Shown here piece by piece: positions 10,081-19,106 of a DNA stretch of 64,000 nt. Positions within the stretch are counted from its first letter, which is position 1. Each line of letters starts with the position of its first letter. The DNA comes from Nostoc calcicola FACHB-3891. GTDB taxonomy: Bacteria > Cyanobacteriota > Cyanobacteriia > Cyanobacteriales > Nostocaceae. Both the position numbers and the translations under genes were made by a program. The notes under the pieces were generated by a model. That model was given only the letters and a program-made list of their open reading frames with translations. It did not search any database and was not told where the DNA came from. Location: assembly GCF_014697355.1 (NCBI RefSeq), contig NZ_JACJRQ010000021.1, positions 62,001-126,000 on the forward strand. The letters run 5' to 3'.

Positions 10081-10956
10081 ATGACTATATCGATCGCACA
10101 TTTAGGACCTCCCGGCACTTATTCAGAACAAGCAGCTGTTTTTTATGTCAACTGGCTGGGCAAAAATACAGGAGTTGAAGCTATATTATGTCCCTATCCC
10201 AGCATCTCCCAATCACTGCACGCAGTTGCCGATGATCAAGCCCACTTGGCTGTTGTGCCAGTGGAAAATTCTATCGAAGGGAGTGTCACCATGACACTAG
10301 ATACACTATGGCAGTTGGACAATTTGCAAATTCAGCTAGCCTTAGTATTACCTATTGTCCATACGCTAATTTCATGTGCAACTAGCTTAGATAAAATTAA
10401 AACTGTTTACTCTCATCCCCAAGCTTTGGCACAATGCCAGGGATGGTTGGAGCGATTTCTCCCAACTATACAGATTATTGCAAATAATTCTACAACTGAA
10501 GCACTACAGCAGTTGGAACAAGATCCGACAACAGCAGCGATCGCTTCTAGTAGGGCAGCTCAACTCTACAATCTGCCCATACTTGCCAGTGGTATTAACG
10601 ACTATCCAGAAAACTTTACTCGCTTTTGGGTGGTAAGTCAGGGCGAAGCCAACGCTGGGTCTCAGAAATCAAAACCAGATGCTAGTCACACATCCTTAGC
10701 TTTTAGTGTACCTGCCAACGTCCCAGGAGCGTTGGTCAAACCTTTGCAAATCTTTGCTCAACTAGGAATTAACCTCAGCCGCATTGAATCCCGTCCTACG
10801 AAGCGATCGCTAGGAGAATATTTGTTTTTTATTGATGTAGAAGCAGATGCTAAGGAAACACAAATGCAATCTGCTTTGGCAGAATTAAGTATCTACACAG
10901 AGATTCTCAGAATTTTGGGCACTTACAATGTTTTACCAGTAAGCATACTTGAATAG
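10081..10956 (+). CDS. pheA: Prephenate dehydratase
   Basis: A 291-residue monofunctional enzyme that converts prephenate to phenylpyruvate for phenylalanine synthesis. The N-terminal catalytic domain starts HLGPPGTYSEQAA and includes VPVENSIEGSV and the conserved NFTRFWVVS motif. A C-terminal ACT domain with the IESRP motif (about residues 235-240) is the phenylalanine-binding feedback site. There is no chorismate mutase domain, as is usual in cyanobacteria. The gene converges on the Lon-domain gene across a pair of inverted heptamer repeats. Confidence 0.95.
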   Translation: MTISIAHLGPPGTYSEQAAVFYVNWLGKNTGVEAILCPYPSISQSLHAVADDQAHLAVVPVENSIEGSVTMTLDTLWQLDNLQIQLALVLPIVHTLISCATSLDKIKTVYSHPQALAQCQGWLERFLPTIQIIANNSTTEALQQLEQDPTTAAIASSRAAQLYNLPILASGINDYPENFTRFWVVSQGEANAGSQKSKPDASHTSLAFSVPANVPGALVKPLQIFAQLGINLSRIESRPTKRSLGEYLFFIDVEADAKETQMQSALAELSIYTEILRILGTYNVLPVSILE

Positions 10957-10959
10957 AAA

Positions 10960-11068
10960 GTTAGGAGTTAGGAGTGAGGAGTGATGAATTATAAATTAGG
11001 AGTTATCAATTTTTGTTTTTTGTTATTTTTATTTACTCCTAACTCCTAACTCCCAACTCCTAATTCAT
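10960..11068. repeat. Inverted pair of TTAGGAG heptamer arrays between convergent genes
   Basis: The left arm (10960-11004) carries TTAGGAG-type repeats and the right arm (11035-11068) carries their complement CTCCTAA, separated by a T-rich stretch. RNA from either direction could fold into a hairpin followed by U-rich sequence. The location between the stops of pheA and the Lon-domain gene suggests a bidirectional terminator. Confidence 0.6.
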
Positions 11069-11715
11069 GATTTCTCATTAAATGTGTCTTTAAGAACGGC
11101 ACGAGCTGCCAAGTGATTACGAGTAGAAGTTAAAATTTCTGCTTCCCGCTCTAGGCGAGTTGCAGTATCTTGCATTTCTAGCAATAACTGCTGTTCTGCT
11201 GCCACACCATAGAGGTTACTTGCTACCCAATAAGATAGCTCTATTGGAAGATCGGGCAAATCTTCTGGCAACTCAATATTTTGTTCGGTTAATTTGGCTG
11301 ACAGACGCACAACATCTCGCAGTAGTTGTTCTACTTCTGAAGACAAAGGTCGCAAATCTTTAGTTGGTGGGTGGTCTTCAATCCACTCCACTAAGCCAAC
11401 GCGGTATGGCTTTTCACGAACGTATTCTAATACACGAAATCTTTGTTGCCCCAAAGTCAACATTTTCATCCGATCGTCTGGCAGCCGCTGATGATGAATG
11501 ATTTCGGCACAGCATCCTGTGTTTGCAATTGTGCCTTTAACTGGATCGAACATCAAAACACCGAACCTGCGATCGCTCTCCAAAATCGTGTTCATCATGA
11601 TTCGGTAGCGAAATTCAAAGATGTGCAGAGGCAATGGTCTGGTAGGAAACAGAACTACTTCGGGTAACGGGAACAGAGGTAGTTCGCGGACTGCAATTTT
11701 AGAAGATGATGTCAT
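11065..11715 (-). CDS. LON substrate-binding domain protein
   Basis: A 216-residue protein consisting of the N-terminal substrate-recognition domain of Lon protease (LPLFPLPEVVLFP..., FEFRYRIMM) without the AAA+ or peptidase parts. Standalone proteins of this type are conserved in cyanobacteria and plants, and their role is unknown. It lies just downstream of the str operon, separated by a strong terminator hairpin at 11814-11838, so it is probably transcribed separately. Confidence 0.88.
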   Translation of the reverse strand: MTSSSKIAVRELPLFPLPEVVLFPTRPLPLHIFEFRYRIMMNTILESDRRFGVLMFDPVKGTIANTGCCAEIIHHQRLPDDRMKMLTLGQQRFRVLEYVREKPYRVGLVEWIEDHPPTKDLRPLSSEVEQLLRDVVRLSAKLTEQNIELPEDLPDLPIELSYWVASNLYGVAAEQQLLLEMQDTATRLEREAEILTSTRNHLAARAVLKDTFNEKS

Positions 11716-11813
11716 TGTTACCTTGGTATAAACTTAATCTTTAAAATTTATTTTTCTCTGCTTTTCCCGTACTTTGTCTACATTCTATCATTTGTTTTGT
11801 GGCTAAATAAAAA

Positions 11814-11838
11814 GCCCTGAGATATATTTCTTCAGGGC
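11814..11838 (-). terminator. Rho-independent terminator of the str operon
   Basis: On the minus strand GCCCTGA and TCAGGGC form a 7-bp stem with an AT-rich loop, followed directly by TTTTTATTT. It lies about 140 bp beyond the rpsJ stop, which fits the end of the ribosomal protein/elongation factor transcript. Confidence 0.75.
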
Positions 11839-11929
11839 AAGGTAAATATTCATACTAATGTCATTTGTCCACTCTTACAAAGTTCTGAGCGTCAGCTTCC
11901 GACAATCAGACTTTGTACTTTGTCAGTTG

Positions 11930-11976
11930 TCCTTTATTTATTGACAAATGACCAATGACTAATGACTAATAACTAA
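11930..11976. repeat. AATGACC/AATGACT heptamer repeat (STRR type)
   Basis: Degenerate 7-bp tandem units (AATGACC, AATGACT, AATAACT) lie directly after the rpsJ stop. Similar arrays occur next to the stop of the IscA gene at 17410-17466 and around 49300. Confidence 0.65.
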
Positions 11977-12294
11977 TTAAAGTTTGACTTCGATATCAAC
12001 ACCCGATGGTAAATCCAATTTCATCAGGGCATCAATAGTTTTAGAAGATGGCTGGTAGATGTCAATAATCCGGCGATGAGTACGGGTTTCAAAGTGTTCA
12101 CGTGAATCTTTATCTACGTGAGGCGATCGCAGCACACAGTAGATTCGACGTTTTGTTGGTAAAGGAATGGGGCCGATTGCTGTAGCATTGGTGCGGTTAG
12201 CTGTGTCTACAATCTTCTCGCAAGATGTATCTAATAAGCGTCGGTCAAAAGCTTGTAAGCGAATTCTAATTTTCTGCTGCTGTAGAGTTGCCAT
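11977..12294 (-). CDS. rpsJ: 30S ribosomal protein S10
   Basis: A 105-residue S10 protein ([19 protein letters not shown]..., [32 protein letters not shown]). It binds 16S rRNA in the 30S head and also serves as the NusE antitermination factor. It is the last gene of rpsL-rpsG-fusA-tuf-rpsJ, the usual cyanobacterial arrangement, with rpsJ attached to the str rather than the S10 operon. It is separated from tuf by 193 bp containing a hairpin and a heptamer array. Confidence 0.98.
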   Translation of the reverse strand: MATLQQQKIRIRLQAFDRRLLDTSCEKIVDTANRTNATAIGPIPLPTKRRIYCVLRSPHVDKDSREHFETRTHRRIIDIYQPSSKTIDALMKLDLPSGVDIEVKL

Positions 12295-12321
12295 CTTTAA
12301 TTGTCCAGGTTCTGCGTAATA

Positions 12322-12361
12322 GGGGAGTGGGGAGTGGGGAGTGGGGAGTGGGGAGTGGGGG
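12322..12361 (+). repeat. GGGGAGT heptamer array, five copies, between tuf and rpsJ
   Basis: Five perfect tandem 7-bp units plus a partial unit. This STRR-type repeat lies inside a highly expressed operon, between the tuf hairpin and the rpsJ start. Confidence 0.9.
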
Positions 12362-12431
12362 AAACAAAATTGCTTGGCTTTTTCTTACTCCCTACTGCCT
12401 ATTCCCTACTCCCTTCAATAAAAAGGAAGAG

Positions 12432-12469
12432 AAAGGAGCAGAGAGGCATCATACCATCTCTGCTCCTTT
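12432..12469 (-). terminator. Intra-operon hairpin after tuf
   Basis: AAAGGAGCAGAGA and TCTCTGCTCCTTT form a perfect 13-bp stem with a 12-nt loop. It lies about 18 bp beyond the tuf stop. On the minus strand it is followed by CTCTTCCTTTTT, a moderately U-rich run. It may partially terminate transcription or protect the 3' end of tuf mRNA. Confidence 0.6.
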
Positions 12470-12487
12470 GTTATGAGCAAAAAGGTG

Positions 12488-13717
12488 CTATTTGAGAATT
12501 TTGGAGACGACACCAGCACCAATGGTGCGACCACCTTCACGAATAGCGAAGCGCATTCCTTGTTCAATAGCGATCGCGTTGATCAATTCTACTGTCATTT
12601 TGATGCGATCGCCTGGCATCACCATTTCTGCCTCGCTGCCATCATCAGAGGTGAAAGTTTTGATGGTACCAGTTACATCGGTTGTCCGCACGTAGAACTG
12701 GGGGCGGTAGCCAGCAAAGAATGGAGTCTTACGACCACCTTCTTTTTCTGTTAAAACGTATACTTCACCTTCAAATTGAGTGTGAGGTGTAATCGAACCA
12801 GGTTTAGCAATTACCATACCCCGTTCAATATCACCCTTTTGGATACCTCTGAGTAGTACGCCAGCGTTATCCCCAGCCATACCTTGGTCGAGACTCTTCT
12901 TGAACATCTCAATACCAGTTACAGTGGTGGCGCGAGTATCTCTGATACCCACTAGTTCAACGTTATCGCCAACTTTAACCACACCCCGCTCAATCCGGCC
13001 TGTAGCAACAGTACCACGACCTGTGATGGAGAATACGTCTTCTACAGCCATCAGGAAGGGCTTATCAACATCCCGCTCAGGGGTGGGGATGTAAGAATCT
13101 ACAGCATCCATCAGTTCATAGATTTTGTCTACCCAGGGATTTTCTCCTCGTTGGGTCTTGGGGTTCTTGGTCATTGCTTCTAGGGCTTGCAGACCAGAGC
13201 CTTTGATAATGGGGATATCATCGCCGGGGAAGTCGTAGCTAGAAAGCAGCTCCCGCAGTTCTAGTTCCACTAGTTCCAGCAGTTCTGGGTCATCCATCAA
13301 GTCTTCTTTGTTTAAGAAGACAACCAGACTGGGAACCCCAACCTGTTTTGCCAGCAGAATGTGTTCGCGGGTTTGGGGCATGGGTCCATCGGTAGCAGCA
13401 ACTACGAGAATGCCGCCATCCATCTGGGCTGCGCCGGTGATCATATTCTTCACATAGTCAGCGTGTCCGGGACAGTCCACGTGAGCATAGTGCCGACTTG
13501 CGGTTTCATACTCAACGTGAGCGGTATTGATGGTAATACCCCGTGCCTTTTCTTCTGGTGCGTTATCGATTTGGTCGTAGCCCTTAGCTACAGCCTGACC
13601 CATAGCAGCCAAGGTCATGGTGATGGCTGCTGTCAAGGTAGTTTTACCGTGGTCAACGTGGCCAACTGTACCGATATTAATGTGGGGTTTATTCCTTTCA
13701 AACTTTGCGCGTGCCAT
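12488..13717 (-). CDS. tuf: Translation elongation factor Tu
   Basis: A 409-residue GTPase that delivers aminoacyl-tRNA to the ribosome. G1 is GHVDHGKT, G2 lies in RGITINT, G3 is [10 protein letters not shown] and G4 is NKED; domains 2 and 3 follow, ending [15 protein letters not shown]. Length is normal for cyanobacteria, which have a short insertion relative to E. coli. The start codon lies 22 bp downstream of the fusA stop, so the two are translated from one transcript. No second tuf copy is in this window. Confidence 0.99.
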   Translation of the reverse strand: MARAKFERNKPHINIGTVGHVDHGKTTLTAAITMTLAAMGQAVAKGYDQIDNAPEEKARGITINTAHVEYETASRHYAHVDCPGHADYVKNMITGAAQMDGGILVVAATDGPMPQTREHILLAKQVGVPSLVVFLNKEDLMDDPELLELVELELRELLSSYDFPGDDIPIIKGSGLQALEAMTKNPKTQRGENPWVDKIYELMDAVDSYIPTPERDVDKPFLMAVEDVFSITGRGTVATGRIERGVVKVGDNVELVGIRDTRATTVTGIEMFKKSLDQGMAGDNAGVLLRGIQKGDIERGMVIAKPGSITPHTQFEGEVYVLTEKEGGRKTPFFAGYRPQFYVRTTDVTGTIKTFTSDDGSEAEMVMPGDRIKMTVELINAIAIEQGMRFAIREGGRTIGAGVVSKILK

Positions 13718-13739
13718 GAATCCTCGTTTCCTTTTTTAA

Positions 13740-15818
13740 TTAAGCGTTCCCTTTGCTTTTTGCAATGATAGTTTCAGCTACGCTGCGAGGCACCTCTTCG
13801 TAGTGGCTGAACTCCATCGTGAAGATACCCCGACCTTGGGTCTTCGACCGGATATCAGTGGCGTAGCCGAACATAGTCGCTAGTGGAACTTTGGATGCCA
13901 CCTTAGCGAGTCCCTGTTCAGTGCTTTGGCTTTCAATCTGCCCCCGACGGGAGATCAGGTCGCCAATGACGTTCCCGATAAAGTCTTCAGGAACTTCCAC
14001 TTCAACTTTCATCATAGGCTCTAATAGTACTGGTGAAGCTTTAAGCACAGCTTCTTTCATTGCCATTGAGCCAGCGATTTTGAAAGCCATTTCCGAAGAG
14101 TCTACATCGTGGTATGACCCATCAATTAGCGTCGCTTTGACATCAATCAATGGATAGCCAGCCAGAACACCGGATTCGCAGCTTTCTTTCATTCCTTGTT
14201 CTGCTGGGCCGATGTATTCTTTGGGCACACTACCACCAACAATTTTGGAAACAAATTCAAAACCAGTACCAGGTTCTCCAGGCTCCAAATCGATCACAAC
14301 ATGACCGTATTGACCTTTACCACCACTTTGGCGGATGAATTTGCCCTCGATTTTGTTCACAGCTTTCCGAATTGTTTCTCGGTAGGCTACTTGTGGTGCG
14401 CCAACATTTGCTTCCACCTTGAATTCTCGTAACATCCGGTCTACTAGAATTTCGAGGTGTAGTTCTCCCATCCCTGCGATCACAGTTTGGTTTGTTTCCG
14501 GATCGACGTTGACACGGAAGGTAGGGTCTTCTTCCGAGAGAGATTGCAGAGCCTTGGATAATTTATCCATGTCATTCTTGGTTTTGGGTTCAACCGCTAC
14601 CGAGATCACAGGCTCAGGAATGAATAGGGATTCCAGAATTACTGGGGAACCATCATCACAGATGGTGTCACCTGTCAAGGTATCTTTCAATCCCAGGGCT
14701 GCTCCCAAATCACCCGCTCGCAGTTCATCGACATCTTGGCGATCGTCTGCCTTCATCAGAACTAAGCGGGAAATCCGTTCTTTTTTATTCTTAGTCGCGT
14801 TGAGGACGTAGCTACCCTTTTTCAGCACACCAGAATAAACGCGAACAAATGTTAGGCGACCATAAGGGTCAGCCATAATCTTGAACGCCAAAGCCGCTAG
14901 GGGTTCGTTGTCATCAGCCCGCCGCTCAACAGTATCACCATTGGGCAGTATGCCTTGAATTGGCGGTACTTCACTTGGTGCTGGCAGGTAATCGACAACG
15001 GCATCCAGCATTAACTGTACACCTTTGTTTTTAAATGCCGAGCCACAAAGTACTGGTACGATTGTGCCAGCAATTGTGCCTTTACGCAGAGCAGCAGCAA
15101 TTTCGTCTGCTGTAAGTTCTTCGCCATCGAAGTACTTAGCCATCAGAGTATCATCGGTTTCTGCCACTGCTTCTACTAGCTTGGTGCGGTATTCTTCTAC
15201 CTGCGCTTGCATCTCGGCTGGGATATCGGTTTCTTGGATATCAGTTCCTTGATCGTTTGCGTAAATATACGCACACTGCTTTACGAGGTCAACAATCCCT
15301 TGGAAGTCGTTTTCGCTACCAATTGGTAGTTGAATGGCGATCGCATTTGCCCGCAGGCGATCGCGCATTTGTTCGTGAACTTTATAAAAGTTCGCTCCTG
15401 TGCGATCCATCTTATTGATGAAGGCGATCCGAGGCACTTTGTAGCGGTCTGCTTGTCGCCATACTGTCTCAGACTGAGGTTGCACACCACCCACAGAACA
15501 AAATACCGCGATTACACCATCTAACACGCGCATAGAACGCTCAACTTCAATTGTGAAGTCTACGTGACCTGGAGTATCGATAATGTTAATTTGATGATCT
15601 TTCCAGCTGGTACTAATAGCAGCAGCAGTAATGGTAATTCCCCGCTCCCGCTCCTGCTCCATCCAGTCTGTGACGGCAGTTCCTTCATGAACTTCGCCAA
15701 TCTTATGAATTATCCCAGAGTAAAACAATATTCTCTCTGTTGTTGTTGTTTTGCCCGCATCTATATGCGCCGCAATACCGATGTTGCGTACTTTCTCTAG
15801 CGGGATCGTGCGTACCAC
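13740..15818 (-). CDS. fusA: Translation elongation factor G
   Basis: A 692-residue translocase GTPase. G1 is [12 protein letters not shown]3 is DTPGHVDFT and G4 is NKMDR. The later region holds the domain IV sequence GGKGQYGHV and the domain V fold, ending near [15 protein letters not shown]. It catalyses ribosome translocation and, with RRF, recycling. It sits between rpsG and tuf in the str operon. An AGGAGG-like ribosome-binding sequence precedes the ATG. Confidence 0.99.
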   Translation of the reverse strand: MVRTIPLEKVRNIGIAAHIDAGKTTTTERILFYSGIIHKIGEVHEGTAVTDWMEQERERGITITAAAISTSWKDHQINIIDTPGHVDFTIEVERSMRVLDGVIAVFCSVGGVQPQSETVWRQADRYKVPRIAFINKMDRTGANFYKVHEQMRDRLRANAIAIQLPIGSENDFQGIVDLVKQCAYIYANDQGTDIQETDIPAEMQAQVEEYRTKLVEAVAETDDTLMAKYFDGEELTADEIAAALRKGTIAGTIVPVLCGSAFKNKGVQLMLDAVVDYLPAPSEVPPIQGILPNGDTVERRADDNEPLAALAFKIMADPYGRLTFVRVYSGVLKKGSYVLNATKNKKERISRLVLMKADDRQDVDELRAGDLGAALGLKDTLTGDTICDDGSPVILESLFIPEPVISVAVEPKTKNDMDKLSKALQSLSEEDPTFRVNVDPETNQTVIAGMGELHLEILVDRMLREFKVEANVGAPQVAYRETIRKAVNKIEGKFIRQSGGKGQYGHVVIDLEPGEPGTGFEFVSKIVGGSVPKEYIGPAEQGMKESCESGVLAGYPLIDVKATLIDGSYHDVDSSEMAFKIAGSMAMKEAVLKASPVLLEPMMKVEVEVPEDFIGNVIGDLISRRGQIESQSTEQGLAKVASKVPLATMFGYATDIRSKTQGRGIFTMEFSHYEEVPRSVAETIIAKSKGNA

Positions 15819-15954
15819 AATTACCTCCTATAGTTTTTGCCTCATGATATCTTGTATATTACTCTTTGTTAAGATTCTATACTTTTACGGAAAACCGTCT
15901 TTTTTGTAAATCCACGATATACCGCTTCAGGAATACGATATATCGCTTTTCTAC

Positions 15955-16425
15955 CTAGTAACGATAATGTGCAAATGCTTTATTCGCTTCCGCCATCCGG
16001 TGCGTTTCTTCGCGTTTGCGAATGGCATTTCCTGTTTCATTGGCTGCGTCCATCAACTCATTTGCAAGTTTGCTGGCCATTGTCCGCCCTGGTCTGGATC
16101 TAGAAAATTGCACCAGCCAACGCAGTGCTAGGGTAGTACCCCGCTCAGAACGCACTTCCATCGGCACTTGGTAGGTTGCTCCACCGACTCGGCGAGCCTT
16201 GACTTCTACTAGAGGTGTAGCATTCCGCACTGCTCTTTCAAAAGTTTCTAAGGCATTATTGCCAGTGCGTTCCTCAATGGTTTTTAATGCATCATAGACA
16301 ATTCTGGCGGCAAGCGATTTCTTGCCATGACGCATGATCCGCCTGATAATCATGCTCACAAGGCGACTGTTATATACGGAGTCAGACGGAACTGGGCGCC
16401 TTTGAATAACACCACGACGAGACAT
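15955..16425 (-). CDS. rpsG: 30S ribosomal protein S7
   Basis: A 156-residue S7 protein ([15 protein letters not shown]..., [29 protein letters not shown]). It nucleates assembly of the 30S head and contacts E-site tRNA. It is separated from rpsL by 530 bp, much more than the short spacer usual in str operons. Confidence 0.98.
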   Translation of the reverse strand: MSRRGVIQRRPVPSDSVYNSRLVSMIIRRIMRHGKKSLAARIVYDALKTIEERTGNNALETFERAVRNATPLVEVKARRVGGATYQVPMEVRSERGTTLALRWLVQFSRSRPGRTMASKLANELMDAANETGNAIRKREETHRMAEANKAFAHYRY

Positions 16426-16955
16426 ACTTCACCTTTAATTCGGATTTGGCAACGAAATTATATGCTATCAGACACCGGAAACTAAAAGCGGTGGAACCCA
16501 ACCCTCAGACTTCCTCAATTAATTTTTTCGAGCGTTGCAGGTGCCAATTTGGGATTTGGGATTTGAGATTCTGGATTAAAAGTTTTTGTTAATATGCTTC
16601 TAACCTTGTGGTCGTAACAAGCCAAAAATCAAGAGTCTGTAACTCTCATCCCTTTGGGGGTTCGATAAATCCAAAATCGCAAATCTAAAATCGTTTTGCT
16701 ACGTGCAACTAGATACCCAAGGCGACAAGACTATAAACCTTAATGTCCAGATGAGAATTCTGTTGTTGTTACAGGATTCTCCTCAGAAATTCTACACTTG
16801 CTCGCTGAGTGTAGGGTGTAGATTGCTTGATTGCTTCAAACAAAGACAACAGTTTTCATAACTGCTGTTAGAACACAGGTACTGAGCGATTTTTTGTCCC
16901 TGAGCTTTTTTAGGCTGGACGATTAATCGTGTTTAATGCGATTAATCGCCTAATC
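16426..16955. other. Expanded rpsL-rpsG spacer with repeats
   Basis: A 530-bp spacer inside the str operon. It contains degenerate ATTTGGG/GATTTGAG repeats (about 16552-16575), a complementary block near 16670-16692 (CCAAAATCGCAAATC), and two copies of the palindrome CGATTAATCG at 16920-16929 and 16939-16948 just downstream of rpsL. It may hold a secondary promoter for rpsG-fusA-tuf. No gene is visible. Confidence 0.5.
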
Positions 16956-17339
16956 CTATTTTTTCGCTTCTTTCGGACGCTTCGTTCCATACTTGGAACG
17001 ACCTTGCTTGCGGTCTTTGACTCCGGCTGTGTCTAAGGTGCCACGGATGATGTGGTATCTCACGCCTGGCAAGTCCTTAACCCGACCGCCACGAATCATG
17101 ACAACTGAGTGTTCTTGTAAGTTGTGACCAATCCCTGGAATGTAAGCGGTAACTTCAAACCCAGAGGTGAGTCTTACCCTTGCTACTTTGCGTAGAGCTG
17201 AGTTAGGCTTTTTTGGTGTAGTCGTGTATACTCTGGTACAAACTCCCCGGCGTTGGGGGCATTGTTTCAGAGCTGGGGACTTGGTTTTCTGACGCGCTTG
17301 TTCGCGTTCGTTACGTATTAGCTGCTGTATTGTTGGCAT
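16956..17339 (-). CDS. rpsL: 30S ribosomal protein S12
   Basis: A 127-residue S12 protein, first gene of the str operon. The decoding-site loops [17 protein letters not shown] and [11 protein letters not shown] are intact; these are the positions where streptomycin-resistance changes arise in other bacteria. The protein ends in a basic tail. Promoter elements should lie in the 117 bp between it and the IscA gene stop. Confidence 0.98.
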   Translation of the reverse strand: MPTIQQLIRNEREQARQKTKSPALKQCPQRRGVCTRVYTTTPKKPNSALRKVARVRLTSGFEVTAYIPGIGHNLQEHSVVMIRGGRVKDLPGVRYHIIRGTLDTAGVKDRKQGRSKYGTKRPKEAKK

Positions 17340-17409
17340 GAGTTACAGCGCGTAAAGCTGCTTATGGTCTAAGTTTTAACAAATCCTGATTATATCGTTT
17401 TTTAGGGGT

Positions 17410-17466
17410 TTATGTCAATTGTCAATTGTCAATTGTGAGAACCAATGACCAATGACTAATGACTAA
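17410..17466. repeat. GTCAATT and AATGACC/AATGACT heptamer arrays
   Basis: Three tandem GTCAATT units are followed by degenerate AATGACC/AATGACT units, running to the stop codon of the IscA-type gene. STRR-type repeat. Confidence 0.8.
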
Positions 17467-17782
17467 TGGAGAAGGAATTGCCACAGGTACAGGTAGCGAT
17501 CGCCTGGGGGTTATGGAAGCGAAAACCACCACCCATTAAGTCTTCTGAATAATCTACTGTCAAGCCGTTGAGTTGATTTAAACTTTCGGTGTCTATGATT
17601 AGTTGAAGCTCATCGAAGTCAAAAACCCGATCGCCAACTTTTATTGCTTCATCGAAGGACATATCATAAAATAACCCGGAACAGCCACCTGGTTTTACTC
17701 CTAATCGAAACAAGACATTTGGCTGTTGCTTGGACTTGATTCGGACAATTTCACTTGCGGCTGCTTGACTCAGATGAATCAT
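17456..17782 (-). CDS. IscA/SufA/HesB-type iron-sulfur carrier
   Basis: A 108-residue A-type carrier of Fe-S cluster assembly. The three conserved cysteines are present: Cys in PGGCSG near residue 34 and the C-terminal Cys pair in CTCGNSFS. It probably receives clusters from Suf or Nif scaffolds and hands them to target enzymes. It is not next to nif or suf genes here, so it is likely a housekeeping carrier rather than the nitrogen-fixation HesB. Confidence 0.92.
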   Translation of the reverse strand: MIHLSQAAASEIVRIKSKQQPNVLFRLGVKPGGCSGLFYDMSFDEAIKVGDRVFDFDELQLIIDTESLNQLNGLTVDYSEDLMGGGFRFHNPQAIATCTCGNSFSISH

Positions 17783-18372
17783 GAAATTCGTTTTTGGAAT
17801 TGAATAACCTATCTTAATTTTACAGTTCTGTTGACCAGTGCTTCTCTATTCAGAGACTGCGTTTATTTTGCTTCTATGTATAAATAGCTGAATTTGCAAT
17901 TCTTAAAGACTCAATTTATACAGCAAAGTTGAAAATTCCAAAGAAAAATAAATATTTTTGTTGAGTTTTTAGTTTTTGATAAATATTTTTGTCTCCACTT
18001 AACAATTAATTTTGTTTTACAGGGTTAGGAGGGTCTGGGTGTTTGGTTTATCTAGAATGGAGAACGCCAATTGTAGCTACCCGAAAGAGCGATCGCTCTT
18101 AACTACATACTACTACATTTAATATGACTAAGATGGTTTAGTCCCCACCTCAACTAGGTAGGGACTCAATACGGTTCGGATAAGCAGTATGAACTTCCCT
18201 TGTGGTCTGGGAAATGGTTTTGGGGTAAGGGGATTTGGATGTATTTGAAACCTTTCCCCTTTCCCCGAACCGTGTTGGGTAGGGACTTCTGGTGTGCAGT
18301 AGCTACTAAAGACAGTTTGCACAAAAGCCTATTCAATTTTCGGGTTAGAGCTTTTATGTGGTTCTTTTGGTT
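17783..18372. other. Intergenic region containing a small mobile element
   Basis: A 590-bp gap. The left 340 bp are AT-rich with no recognisable signal apart from one HIP1 site. The right part holds the miniature inverted-repeat element at 18167-18277. A 64-codon open frame across that element is judged non-coding. Confidence 0.5.
18157..18287. mobile_element. MITE with 10-bp target duplication
   Basis: Terminal inverted repeats CAATACGGTTCGG (18167-18179) and CCGAACCGTGTTG (18265-18277) match at 12 of 13 positions. They are flanked directly by perfect 10-bp direct repeats GGTAGGGACT (18157-18166 and 18278-18287). The element is 111 bp and has no transposase. A 10-bp duplication is typical of IS4-group transposases, so mobilisation in trans by such an enzyme is inferred. 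Confidence 0.75.
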
Positions 18373-18792
18373 TTAATCCTTGGTACGAGCATAATCGTCT
18401 TGGTAGCGAATAATATCATCTTCACCCAAGTATTCGCCATTTTGCACCTCAATCAACACCAAAGGAATCACACCAGGATTCTCTAAACGATGAGCTGTAC
18501 ATTGAGGTACATAGGTTGACTCATTATTGCTCAGTAAGACTTCTTGCTCACCGCAAACTACCCTAGCTGTACCAGAAACGACAATCCAGTGTTCGCTGCG
18601 GTGATGATGCATTTGTAAACTCAGGCGGTGTCCAGGCTTAACTTCGATACGCTTGATTTTGTATCCGCGTCCTTCTTCCAATACTGTAAAAGCACCCCAA
18701 GGACGTAACTCAGTTGCAGCAACACCTTTGGAACTAATAGCTGGAGGTAGATGTAGAGTGTCAGTCTGTACAGTTTCTTGATATCGAGCCAT
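18373..18792 (-). CDS. Cupin protein, mannose-6-phosphate isomerase type II C-terminal family
   Basis: A 139-residue single-domain cupin. The metal motif is visible as QMHHHRSEHWIVVSG (His-x-His-x5-Glu type) and a second half VPQCTAHRLENPG. It resembles the C-terminal isomerase part of bifunctional GDP-mannose pyrophosphorylase/phosphomannose isomerase, but stands alone. The start at 18792 (MARYQETVQ) is chosen because GAGGTAACT lies directly before it; an upstream in-frame ATG at 18813 would add seven residues covering that ribosome-binding site. Substrate is not certain. Confidence 0.85.
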   Translation of the reverse strand: MARYQETVQTDTLHLPPAISSKGVAATELRPWGAFTVLEEGRGYKIKRIEVKPGHRLSLQMHHHRSEHWIVVSGTARVVCGEQEVLLSNNESTYVPQCTAHRLENPGVIPLVLIEVQNGEYLGEDDIIRYQDDYARTKD

Positions 18793-19010
18793 AGTTACCT
18801 CATTTGGAGACATAAAAAACCGTGGGTACTTTTAAACTATTGATGAAAAAATTTGGCGCTATCTTGCAAACTTGAAAATCAGGAATTTTGTTGCACCTTG
18901 CTAAAGATAACAAAACCAAACCTTATGGTGTAAAGCATTACTATTAAAATTTTTAGGTCTACATTAAGTCTTCATCAAGCAAAAGGGCAGCTTGTTCTAA
19001 ACTTTAAAAA

Positions 19011-19034
19011 GGGCATTGGGCATTGGGCATTGGG
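19011..19034 (+). repeat. GGGCATT heptamer array
   Basis: Three tandem GGGCATT units plus a partial one. They lie in a 314-bp spacer between the phosphodiester glycosidase stop and the cupin start. A complementary CCCAATCCCCAGTC block follows at about 19085-19103. Confidence 0.8.
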
Positions 19035-19106
19035 AACATGGGGAAATAAGGAATGCCTAATGTACAGTCCTTAGTTCCTAGTCCCTAATCCCCAATCCCC
19101 AGTCGC

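Noticed and set aside
18128-18322. 64-codon minus-strand open frame
   Set aside because: It is largely made of the MITE at 18167-18277 and its duplication, with a Pro/Lys-rich translation unlike a protein.
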